DNA from: Ridgeia piscesae
Lineage: Eukaryota > Annelida > Polychaeta > Sabellida > Siboglinidae
Assembly (NCBI GenBank): GCA_025642075.2
Contig: JAODUO010000112.1
Coordinates: forward strand, 324,001-388,000
Reading direction: 5' to 3'
Length of the DNA: 64,000 nucleotides
The notes beneath the pieces are model-generated. The model ran no database searches. It saw only the letters and a program-made list of their open reading frames with translations, and was not told the origin of the DNA. A program made the position numbers and the translations under genes. Position 1 is the first letter of the stretch. The number at the start of each line of letters is the position of its first letter. This document shows positions 1 through 43,900 of this stretch, one piece after another.

Positions 1-248
1 AGGTGGTGTCATGGATATATCACGTGACCCTCTGTGAGGTGGTGTCATGGATATATCACGTGACCCTCTGTGAGGTGGTGTCATGGATATATCACGTGAC
101 CCTCTGTGAGGGGGGTGTCATGGATATATCACGTGACCCTCTGTGGGTGGTGTCATGGATATATCACGTGACCCTCTGTGAGGTGGTGTCATGGATATAT
201 CACGTGACCCTCTGTGAGGTGGTGTCATGGATATATCACGTGATCCTC
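1..248. repeat. 36-bp minisatellite, presumed intron of the CISD gene
   Basis: About seven head-to-tail copies of a 36-bp unit containing ATGGATATATCACGTGACCC and CTCTGTGAGGTGGTGTC. One copy (near 112) has extra Gs. The array runs in from before the window. It lies upstream of the CISD terminal exon, so I place it in an intron. It opens all-frame ORFs that I do not regard as coding. Confidence 0.9.
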
Positions 249-369
249 TGCACCAGGTAAGAGAGCCACAGAGAGAGACTGGCGATATAAAAATTTATAC
301 TAATAATCTACTAGTACTATACTTTGATATTGGAGTTTTTGTGACAGCCGTCTTAATTTCTCGTTTCAG

Positions 370-459
370 TTCCCATACTGCGACGGAGCACACCGTGAAC
401 ACAACGAAGAAACGGGTGACAACATCGGTCCAGTGGTCATCAAGCGCAAGGCTAAATAA
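370..459 (+). CDS. CISD1/2: CISD1/CISD2-type CDGSH iron-sulfur protein, terminal coding exon (partial gene)
   Basis: After the acceptor TTTCAG at 364-369 the exon reads in phase 0 through 29 codons to TAA at 457-459. It contains FPYCDGAH, then [17 protein letters not shown]. In NEET proteins the CDGSH box supplies the last cysteine and the single histidine ligand of the [2Fe-2S] cluster, and both are present (C and H of CDGAH). The tail after the box is almost the mitoNEET/NAF-1 consensus, and ETGDN is closer to CISD1 (mitoNEET) than to CISD2 as I remember them. Family members are dimeric, membrane-anchored [2Fe-2S] proteins of the outer mitochondrial membrane or ER. The anchor and the first two cysteines would lie in exons upstream of this window. 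CISD1 versus CISD2 cannot be settled from this exon. Confidence 0.88.
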   Translation, partial: FPYCDGAHREHNEETGDNIGPVVIKRKAK

Positions 460-570
460 AAACATTCACACCATCTTTCTTCCTGTGATGACCAATATGG
501 ACTGGCAACTACTTGCCAACTGTAGACATAATTATACATTTCCAAAACTAAGACATATTTTCATTGTATG

Positions 571-576
571 AATAAA
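571..576 (+). terminator. Poly(A) signal of the CISD gene
   Basis: AATAAA 112 nt downstream of the TAA stop, followed by T-rich sequence. It is the first canonical signal in the 3' UTR. Confidence 0.7.
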
Positions 577-1954
577 TTGCTTTTTGGAATAGAATTGTAC
601 TTTGTTTATTTTACTGCATATTTGAGTTATCTGTTGGTTTTGTTGTGTGACCTGTTAATTGTGTAAAATTCAAATTATGCCGCATAGTTGAACTCAGGCA
701 TGGGATCAAATAGATTGAGAAGTAGTTAAATGTAAATACATATACTTTGACATTTCCAGTGCAAATGTATGTACATTTTTTATGTGCCTACAAAAACAAA
801 TACTTTTCAAAACTATTTCAAACACTTTTTAGATAATTTTCTAGTTCCATTGACATTCTGATGCACAATAAATAATGACAAACTAGTGGTACAAGTTAAC
901 ATTTATTTTATTCAATGTGAATGAGCATGTGAAATGATGTTCATTAATACCCAGATCGAAATATATCAGAGCAATGAGAGATCAGTTGTAGTAGAAAAAT
1001 AACTTGATTTTAAACACTGAATACAACTACCTGCGGTAGTCGCATTTAAATTAATTTGAATTTGCCCCCATGTCTCACTGGTACTATGTTTAAAAGATGG
1101 ATGCTGCGTATGTAAATGGAGCAGAGTGGTGCAAAGTCTCGTCGATTACACTCGTCAAAATAACCCATATTTAAAAGATTGCATGCAGCATGTAAATGTG
1201 CAACTTGTAATGAACTCTAATTCTAGTGAAGGATAACTATGATAACCAGGCTCGACAATTCTCATAAATGTGGCTAATGTAAGTGACGCTAACTAAGAAA
1301 ACCAATCTCTGGACCTACTTGTCTTTATTAATCACCTTTCCATGGTTTGTTCTTTTCAAAGTTAGAAGAGCACATTCTCTGTTACGATCTTCACCCATTG
1401 TGTATTACTATTGTTTGATTACATCTGTTATCTGTTTTTTATGATTTGAAACATTAGGTACATTTGTAATATGTCATCTATTTAGTTTAAAGCTTGTGCG
1501 TACTAAAATGAGATAAAAATCCACTACATCCTTAGACAACCAATAAATTATTTCTTGTAGCATGTTAAAGAATACTGTTTAGGTGTCGCTAACAATAACC
1601 ATTAAATGGAGCCAATCAACAGAGTAGAATCCACTTAATAATATCACCTGGCTCATATTAGTGGTCTATGTATCATAGGGGAATCGGGGCATGTTGACGC
1701 ACTGAAACATTAGCACACATGTTACTGATCCTACAACCAGCCTTGTGATTTAATAATACACACTAGTAGAAATGCAGAGATGTAGTCTTGCGTATACATA
1801 TGCACATGCAAACAGCTTGATGTTATCAAATCCATCATTTAGAAGCTTCCTTATTTCATTGCTTTGTTATTGCTTCCAGGGGCGTCAATCCAGTTTTAAA
1901 AGTTGGGGGACGGGGGACCAATTTATATTATATGTATATATATATATAATATAT

Positions 1955-2095
1955 CTACCATGTTCTAACTCACCCCTGGGTGATATTAAATCTATAAAAA
2001 AATTATAACCTCACTTGATCATTATTTTCAGTTTCTTTTTGTAATATTATTTCACAAGGGGTATTTTATGAGTCAACAACTCAGAAACTGCAGTG
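1955..2095 (+). repeat. Dispersed repeat, copy 1
   Basis: Shares about 130 bases with 2548-2690, both placed just after a (TA)n tract. Landmarks in both copies are CCATGTTCTAACTCACCCCT, TTTCAGTTTCTTTTTGTAAT and TTTTATGAGTCAACAAC. Copies differ by scattered substitutions and small indels. Probably the end of an old mobile element, family not recognised. Confidence 0.75.
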
Positions 2096-2547
2096 AAAGT
2101 AGCAATAGTTATATATATATATATATATATTATAATGTCATATTTATATAATATATATATTTATTATATATATGACATTATACTATATATAAGACCTGAA
2201 ATACATGTAACTATGTTTTTGTAAATATAAAACAAATCATTGTTGGTCTGGTGCTAATTTAAAAATAAACAAAGACCTTTATGTTATGCAATTTAAAATA
2301 GTTATGTTGGAAACGTATAATATTTGAAGAGGAGCCATGGCCCGCCCCAATCACTGAACATTTGGAGGGTAGACTTTGGAACCACTGCTTGTCTGATTCA
2401 TAGAGTGACAAGGTGCTGAAGTTACGGGGATGCCTATATAGCTGGTTCCACCGTTATATATATGTATATATATATATATACAATATACATGTATGTATGT
2501 ATGTATATAAAAAATATATATGTATATATACATGTATATATATATAT

Positions 2548-2690
2548 ATACCATGTTCTAACTCACCCCTGTGTGATATTATTAAACCTATATAATCTCA
2601 CTTGATCATTACTTTCAGTTTCTTTTTGTAATATTATTTCACGAGGGGAATTTTATGAGTCAACAACCCAGAAACTAGTGAAAGTATTAA
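2548..2690 (+). repeat. Dispersed repeat, copy 2
   Basis: Partner of the repeat at 1955-2095, same orientation, about 590 bp downstream. It too is preceded by (TA)n. Confidence 0.75.
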
Positions 2691-2705
2691 TAATTATGTA
2701 GTTTT

Positions 2706-2882
2706 TTTGCCAGTTAACAATACACATACAGAATAATAAAAGTATCCAGAAAAAAATTATTATGTTAATAATATATTATATATGGTAATAACATGTATAT
2801 TTAATATATTATTACCATAATAACATTTTTGTCTGGATACTTTTATTATTCTGTATGTATAATTTATTGTTAACTGGCAAAA
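2706..2882. repeat. Long near-perfect inverted repeat (hairpin element)
   Basis: Left arm starts TTTGCCAGTTAACAATA and continues CAGAATAATAAAAGTATCCAG. The right arm carries the reverse complement (CTGGATACTTTTATTATTCT, then TTGTTAACTGGCAAA). The centre is (TAATA)-rich and itself self-complementary, so the whole 177 bp can fold into one hairpin. Arms begin and end with TTTGCCAGTTAAC/GTTAACTGGCAAA, which looks like a foldback MITE. Confidence 0.75.
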
Positions 2883-2954
2883 TATCCCAAGGACACATCA
2901 CACCATTATTGGGCCATATTATAAACATAATCCACTGTATTGCTGATGTATACC

Positions 2955-3120
2955 TTTGTATATATATATATATATATATTTATATAAATTTATATATATA
3001 AATTTATATATATAAATTTATATATATATATATATACATACATACATACATACATACATACATACATACATACATACATACATACATACATACATACATA
3101 CATACATACATACATAAATT
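2955..3120. repeat. (TA)n and (CATA)n microsatellites
   Basis: A TA-rich tract at about 2959-3035 with repeats of TATAAATTTATATATA, followed by about 20 CATA units to 3116. Confidence 0.9.
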
Positions 3121-3785
3121 ATATATTATATATATATCATTGTTATAAAATTATGTAAATAATCTGCTTTAGTGTCCTGTGATGTAAGGTGTCCAGACAA
3201 TATTGTATTATCAAGTTCTTACGTGAGGTACACGTGCACTCGAATACAAATAACGAATACATTATTTTAAATACAAAACGTGGGCATTGTGTGCATCCAC
3301 TAAAACGGGGACTATCAACTCATGGGGCTGTGAAAAGAAATAGAGAAACAGTGGCGTCACATGGTGGGTTGAATCAACGAGCCATGTGTATTGTGGCTCC
3401 CTCTAAACGCGCACCTGCTGTCAATCATTTTGCAATCTATCAAGTCAATAATCGATTTCTCACAGTTGACTGTAAATATTATTTAACGTTAGCTATTCAC
3501 CAGTAGTAATTATATAAAAAATAACGTCTAAAAATTGTTCGTTGTGTATTAGTCGAAGGGAACCTTGAAACATTGGGAAATATTTTTCTCCAATTACTAC
3601 ACCGCTTGAATTACTACCTGCTGCGGCGCTGCGTTTGGGCTTGGGCTTGGCAACAACAAAACAACCCGCTTCGTGTACAGGCGATGCGGTGAGATACGAA
3701 TAAAATGTGGCTGAATTAAAAGAGCCTATGTGGAATTAAGGGTTCTGAAACGCATCTACGCAGGGCTGCCTTGTACATTTGGAAC

Positions 3786-36902
<33,117 letters not shown>

Positions 36903-37051
36903 ACCATTCAAACTGGAGGACCATGCAGCCATGCCAGACCTATTTCAGCCAAGTGGTCCATTCTATCAGGAGGACCATAAAATTGGGCCTGACATATCAA
37001 CTGAGTTGAAATCTCGACCTGGAGGTCAATATAGCTTCAGCATTGTCATGC

Positions 37052-37057
37052 AATAAA
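37052..37057 (+). terminator. Likely poly(A) signal of the VWA3-like gene
   Basis: AATAAA 150 bases after the stop. Other candidates lie farther on (for example near 37770). Confidence 0.5.
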
Positions 37058-38319
37058 TGCAGTTGATTAGCAATTACTGCACCAATGCTTATCTCAGCTC
37101 ACGTGAGGTCATTGGAATGCTTCTTTTTAATTTCAAAACCATTTAAGACAGTTTGAAGCTGTACTTTGCAAGGATGGGTTTTGTCAAGTATTTGGACCCA
37201 CACATGTACCCATTTTCAAATTTAAACCGTCGTTTGGCACAACATTGTGAAGCTACTACTTGTCTTGGATGGAAGATCTGCCAAATGTATGCCTTCCTGT
37301 TTCAAACAGTTTTGTTTTCAAACAATACCACTTGCTTCGAAATAATTGTGATCATGCTATCCTAGCTTAAGTTTGCTTTATACTGCCTGTTTGTAGCGAA
37401 TTTGTGTCAGAGCACATTTGAAAAGATTACACTTCATAGAAGGGTTTGTAAATGTTAACTTGACTCAAGATTGGAGTTTCACTGTCAGTTGGTGATAGTT
37501 TCTGTGTCATTAAATTGCTGTTTAGAAATAACTGATCAGTTACATAAATACAAGTGTTTTATATGGCAAGTGTAATTATTTATACTAGCAAGACAATGGT
37601 GTATATGATTGAAAACTGTTAAATAATGCTTAATAATGTTGCTGTTATGTGTAAATAGTCATCGCTTATTAATTTTATGCTTTTATCAATGTAAATGCAC
37701 TACATTCCATAAAATAATTGCTTGTTATAGTGTGTTCTTATCATACATGCATAATATTATTGCAAGTGGTTAATAAATTTGAAATGAAAACTGGCAATAT
37801 GTGCATGTCATTTGTGGTTAGTATCATTTCAATGAAATTTAATTCATGACAGGATTGTTATCACTGGTGTTATTACAAGTGTTGCCTAATGTTTAATTAA
37901 ATGACAACAAATAGGTATCAGCAATGGTAATAGGTGCGTTCATTTGCCTAGTTTTGCTAGACCGTGATAGATATGTGAACAGAATGACAAGAGAATGTAG
38001 TAGGGAATTGTCCACAACTGTCAAGTCACCTCTTTGTACAAAATGTACAAAAGAGACGAGGGTTTGAGGCCTGACCGGGTGGCACTATGTTCTTGGCATG
38101 TTGCATTTCATAACGCTATTACATACAGCACAAACAAATATTTTCACATCTGGAATACTGTGAACATTTAAAAGTACTAACTCGGCCAGAATGGCATGAC
38201 AGGTGTCCGAGTTAAGTTTGAATATGTAAATTTTAATAGCAGCAAATCTAACTTATATTTTAAAAAAAAAGGTTTAAACCCAGCAAACACAGATTTCTTT
38301 GACGCATGCACACATTGAT
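37058..38319. other. Intergenic gap between convergent genes
   Basis: AT-rich, no supported exon, no array. It may include a longer 3' UTR of the VWA3-like gene. The short ORF at 37153-37365 has no recognisable domain. Confidence 0.6.
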
Positions 38320-38325
38320 TTTATT
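38320..38325 (-). terminator. Poly(A) signal of DNAAF5
   Basis: TTTATT on the + strand, that is AATAAA on the - strand, about 100 nt past the DNAAF5 stop. Confidence 0.65.
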
Positions 38326-38425
38326 AGTCCAATGATGACAGAGACACTGGAGACAATACCACTACACAAAACATCTCCTTTTCTATACTACTACTGTCTA
38401 TATAAAAATGTTCCTGGTATTTCTC

Positions 38426-38586
38426 TTAGCTGTATCCATTCTCTGTCACAGCAGGTTTCTGAGGCAGTTCCCGGATGTAACTGGCCAGTGCGTCACAGTA
38501 TTTAGTTGACCGGTGACGTGATTTCACGGCTTCTACTTCCTCCAGCAACATGCTGCCTTCAATAGTCCCCGCTTTCTTCAACACTT
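38426..38586 (-). CDS. DNAAF5: DNAAF5 exon 10 (stop codon)
   Basis: Residues 790-842, [20 protein letters not shown] then [11 protein letters not shown] and TAA at 38426-38428. Lines up with the human C-terminus (EVLKEGS, HKHRSATYC). Acceptor GTCAACAG. Confidence 0.9.
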
Positions 38587-40562
38587 CTGTTGACAAACAA
38601 AATGCAGTCGTTAATTACATGTGTGTCAATTAAATAATAGACTAGATTCAGACAAAACAAAATATAAGTGTCCCAACAGCATACACATGCACACACATAT
38701 GAAATTTAAAAGCACACAAAATAGAGAATAATTAATAAATAAACAACAACAAAAATCTCATAAAAAACAATGAATCACTAATTGACAGTGCTATGGTTGG
38801 CGACTGCTGGCACTACATTAGGCCTTTGTGTAATTAAAACTTGATAAAAGCAAAAGTAGCCATACTAATTTATTTTGCCGACTTGTTCAGTACTATTGAT
38901 AATTCAAATATTCAGTACTATCAGCAATAACTGTAAATAGCAAAATTGGCCATCGACAATATCATCTGTCATCACTGCACTGCTGTTTCACACAACTACC
39001 AAAACTACGGCAACAGGTCATGTTTGACATATTACATTCTAACACACACATGCACACACACCACCCACCTAGTACGGCGTCCTGTATGCGTGTGTCAGGG
39101 TCATCGAGGTGAATCAACAGGCCCTTGTACATCGCCTCGAGATGGGCACGGTACAGCGCCACCTGGTAGTCGTCCTGGAAACACGCGAGGTAGGCGAGCC
39201 ACGTGTCAGTGACAGCGATGCGGACGTCATCGTTGCTGTCGTCGAGACGCTTCAGTAGCTCCGGGTACATGTTGTGTAGACGGTGGTCGTCTAGTGACGT
39301 ACCGACGGTTGACAGGATGCGTGTCATCACCCGACACGTCACTAGACGTGTGCTCATGTTGTCATCCTCTAGTGTACTGCGCAGCTGTGTCATCAGCTCC
39401 TCCATCACCTCCAGCAGCTGTAGGACACAAGGAAGCTGGGTGAATCCACAGTGGGCTGACTCTGACTAACAATTCCACAGCCTGTTTGCAACTAGTTTGT
39501 ATCACAATTACGAAAACCTCATTCTCATAATGGCTGCTTAATCTTTTAAATTTTTAAATGATAAGGTAATCAATTATATTTACAATTTTAATATAACCTT
39601 CTCGTGGTCAGATCGCCTGAAACAACCTGACTACTAGTTGTGGCAAGAATGCCAGAATATGCCTCAATATAGGGGCATATTTAAAACGCGTATCGCAAAA
39701 CCTGGTCACTTGATAACACTTTATTTCAGCAGTTAGCAGATAATATTGAAGCTTCACAGGCAAAGTTAGATATGTCAGTAATTCAATTTTTTTTAAACTC
39801 AGAATCACACAATGCCTGATCCCTCTTTTACACTGTGATGTAATTAGTGATACATGCGAAACAATGACATACACTGACAGAAAACATTATGATTATTACA
39901 GAGTAGAAATTCTGAACAAAATATAAGTGATAAAAATGTCATTCATCTTCTAAATCAGAAAATAGCAGTGATACACGTGACACATTTCTTCTTGCCTTTA
40001 TGTAGAATAAATCTGTGGTTCACAAGTCCATGTTTGACAAATATACTGTAAAAATAACAACTAAATTCCAATGGTTTTATGACTTCAAAATATACAGAAC
40101 ATGCACTGAATATTTGGGTAAAAAATCTTCTGAATGTGAATCTGGCCAGGCAAAATAAGATTATTCAGACAGCAACACCAAACAAAAAACTTTACGATAA
40201 AAACAAATTTTCAGGAAAAACAAACTCACCCGTTCTTTATTGAGCACCCCACTCTGAAGCAATGCCCACAGACACGACACTGCGGTAGTGCGGATCGCCT
40301 TTGCCACACGCCCCGCCTTCCACACACAGTTGGGCATGATCATGTCTCGCACCACGGTGACAACAAACTCCCCGAACTTGTCGTGTGAGTTGAGGGTTGT
40401 GTCAGACTTGAGGACCAGGCGAGACAGGAGGGTGAAACACTTGAGGCGCAGCTCAGGGTCCTTGTCTGGGTGCAGGTTCTCCCCCAACATGGGGATGACG
40501 TCGTCCAGGATCTCTCCCACCACTGGGCCTGGGGGACAGACAGACACTGGTCATTTAACAAG

Positions 40563-40636
<74 letters not shown>

Positions 40637-40724
40637 TGTTGTGTGTGGTTTTGGGTGGTGTGGCTGGTGTGGCGTGTGTGTGTGGTGTGTGTGTGTGTGT
40701 GTGTGTGTGTGTTGTGTGTTGTGT

Positions 40725-40766
<42 letters not shown>

Positions 40767-40879
40767 GTGTGTGTGTGTCTGTGTGTGTGTGTTGGTGTGT
40801 GTGTGTGGGTGTGTGCGTGTGTGGGTGTATGGTTTTGTGTGTGTGTGTTTGTGTGGTGTGTGTGTGTGTGTGTGGTGTG

Positions 40880-40913
<34 letters not shown>

Positions 40914-43900
40914 TGTGGTGGTGTGTGGTGTGTGTTGTGTGTGTGTGGTGTGTGTGTGTCTGTGTGTGTGTGTGTGTGTGGTGTGTGTGGTGTGTGTGTG
41001 GTGTGTGTGTGTGTGTGGTGTGTGGAGTGCATAGTGCGTGGTGCGTGTATGTACATGAGTATCTGGAAACCCGTCCACTCGTCCTCTTGACAGGGACAGT
41101 GTTTTGGACAAGTAAAAATATTGGTTGAGGGATTGGAGTGACAAAAAATATGGAGCAAATAAGGTTGTCAGAAATCCTTATACAATTGTTGTCAATTATA
41201 CTTTAAAAATGAATGTCCCATGGATGGATTGAGGAGTATATACACATAACTGAAACACACACGTCTACCACATTTTTGGACTGACAAAGGTTTGATCCTG
41301 CATAAAGACCTGGTCGTATATTTGTTTCTCTTCAGACGATTTGCATTTCATGTGCCAAACTTTGAGAGACTACAACTACTCGGAAGAAGTATTGCCTCAC
41401 ATTTCTCTCAAAACTCCCTAATGTTAAGGTTTTGACAGTATTAAAGAATTTTATTACACACTGTTCGTTCATATTTAAATACACATCTGCATTTTGCAAT
41501 GACAGGAAGAATAAAAGAGAAATGTCAGTTAACTGTATTTGTCAATTACTCTACGAAGAGGCAATACAAAAATGTAATGAAAAGATGTCCTCTGATGACC
41601 CTGTGAGAGTGGACTCACCAGACTCCATGAGGAGAGTGTCAAAGATGTGTCGTTCGAGAGAGTGTTGTGTCCACACTGTGTAGTTCTCCTTCAGTCCGGC
41701 CACACAACTCTGGTGTGTGCACTATATAGGTCCTGGACTCCCTCTAAGTGCTGCACCTCTGCCAGCTTCACCAGCAGTTTGTGAACCTGCACACACAAAA
41801 CACACACAGCTTCACCAGCAGTTTGTGAACCTGCAACACAAAACACACACAGCTTCACCAGCAGTTTGTGAACCTGCACACACAAAACACACACAGCTTC
41901 ACCAGCAGTTGTGAACCTGCACACACAAAACACACACAGCTTCACCAGCAGTTGTGAACCTGTACACACAAAACACACACAGCTTCACCAGCAGTTTGTG
42001 AACCTGCACACACAAAACACACACAGCTTCACCAGCAGTATGTGAACCTGTACACACAAAACACACACAGCTTCACCAGCAGTATGTGAACCTGTACACA
42101 CAAAACACACACAGCTTCACCAGCAGTTTGTGAACCTGTACACACAAAACACACACAGCTTCACCAGCAGTTTGTGAACCTGCACACACAAAACACACAC
42201 AGCTTCACCAGCAGTTTGTGAACCTGTACACACAAAACACACACAGCTTCACCAGCCGTATGTGAACCTGTACACACAAAACACACACAGCTTCACCAGC
42301 AGTGAACCTGCACACACAAAACATAATACTTACATCTAAGTTATGGAACCATATATGAACGCAGGGAAACAGTGAGTGAACTAACTGAGGTGTGTGGGAT
42401 TGACACAGAAAACACACACAGCTTCACCAGCAGTTTGTGAACCTGCACACACAAAACACACACAGCTCCACCAGCAGTTTGTGAACCTGCACACACAAAA
42501 CACACACAGCTTCACCAGCAGTTTGTGAACCTGCACACACAAAACACACACAGCTTCACCAGCAGTTTGTGAACCTGCACACACAAAACACACACAGCTT
42601 CACCAGCAGTTTGTGAACCTGCACACACAAAACACACACAGCTTCACCAGCAGTATGTGAACCTGTACACACAAAACACACACAGGACGCAAACATAAAA
42701 ATCTGCACACTTTTTGTCGGAAAATGTTCAGTGTTATTTAGTGTGTGTCATTTTAATGAAGTGTCTCATACTTTCACCTGTCATGCACATTATCCACGGT
42801 CTTTGTGAAATGTGGAGACATTATTAATTTTAATTAACTGCCATATCTTAACAAATAAATCATATTTCGCAAAAACTATCTACATGAAAAGGTCACCTGT
42901 GACCTAATAACCAACCCAGGTGGCCAAGTGAACCAGATCATCTAGAGAACAAGTTGACAGGTGGTTTTGTGGAATATATTATCCACGGTCTTTGTGAAAT
43001 GTGGAGACATTATTAATTTTAATTAACTGCCATATCTTAACAAATAAATCATATTTCGCAAAAACTATCTACATGAAAAGGTCACCTGTGACCTAATAAC
43101 CAACCCAGGTGGCCAAGTGAACCAGATCATCTAGAGAACAAGTTGACAGGTGGTTTTGTGGAATATATTATCCACGGTCTTTGTGAAATGTGGAGACATT
43201 ATTAATTTTAATTAACTGCCATATCTTAATAAATACTCATCACATTTCGCAAAAACTATCTACAAGAAAAGGTCACATGTGACCTAATAACCAACCCAGG
43301 TGGTTTTGTGGAATATATGTTCAATGGAAATATTAATTCATAGTCCAATTTGTTTTACTTTTGCAAGTGACATGATTTTACATGCGATTTTGGTTTCATA
43401 GAGGTATAACACACTAAAACATGGATCAAGACAGCACGAGTAGGTTCTTAAATGTTTTTAAAGTTAAATAAAATGTGTCATATCACAAACTCCACCTATT
43501 TGTGACATAGTTATCACCAACACCGGACAAGGACAGTTTGTAAACGATAGATATACCTGGTCCTTGACGATATCAGCCCTGTGAAGTGCCAGCACAGTGA
43601 TGAGCAGGGAGAAGAGACTGAGACTGATGTCCGTGCAGTCATCCTTTGATACGAGAGTGAGAGACTCGACACACGCGAGGAGATGGTACTGCAGCGACGC
43701 CTGCAGAACACAACACGACACAACATGACAGTCATTACCACGAGCATCTGTATAGTGTCATGTATCTGGGAGAATCCAGATACTTGTGGATACATAAGAA
43801 ACTACACAAAAGCTATAATATATATATATATATATATGTATATATTTACAATTTTAACATATATATATATATATATAATTATATATGCAATATATTTATA

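Larger units (their letters stand above)
577..3785. other. AT-rich intergenic region
   Basis: No exon could be supported between the CISD 3' end and the VWA3-type start. The region holds (TA)n and (CATA)n microsatellites, a diverged direct repeat, an AT hairpin at about 2110-2190 and a long inverted repeat. The ORF at 3189-3506 has no recognisable domain or splice context. The last about 200 bases are GC-richer (GCGGCGCTGCG near 3623) and are the likely promoter and 5' UTR of the next gene. I saw no clear TATA box there. Confidence 0.6.

Noticed and set aside
3189..3506. 105-codon ORF
   Set aside because: No domain, no splice or start context, AT-rich surroundings.
3640..3660. RFX X-box upstream of the VWA3-like gene
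   Set aside because: Only the half-site GGCAAC at 3649 fits; the GTNRCC half is missing.
40288..41158. Large Cys/Val and Thr/His ORFs
   Set aside because: They translate a (GT)n microsatellite; the only real coding part is DNAAF5 exon 8 on the - strand.
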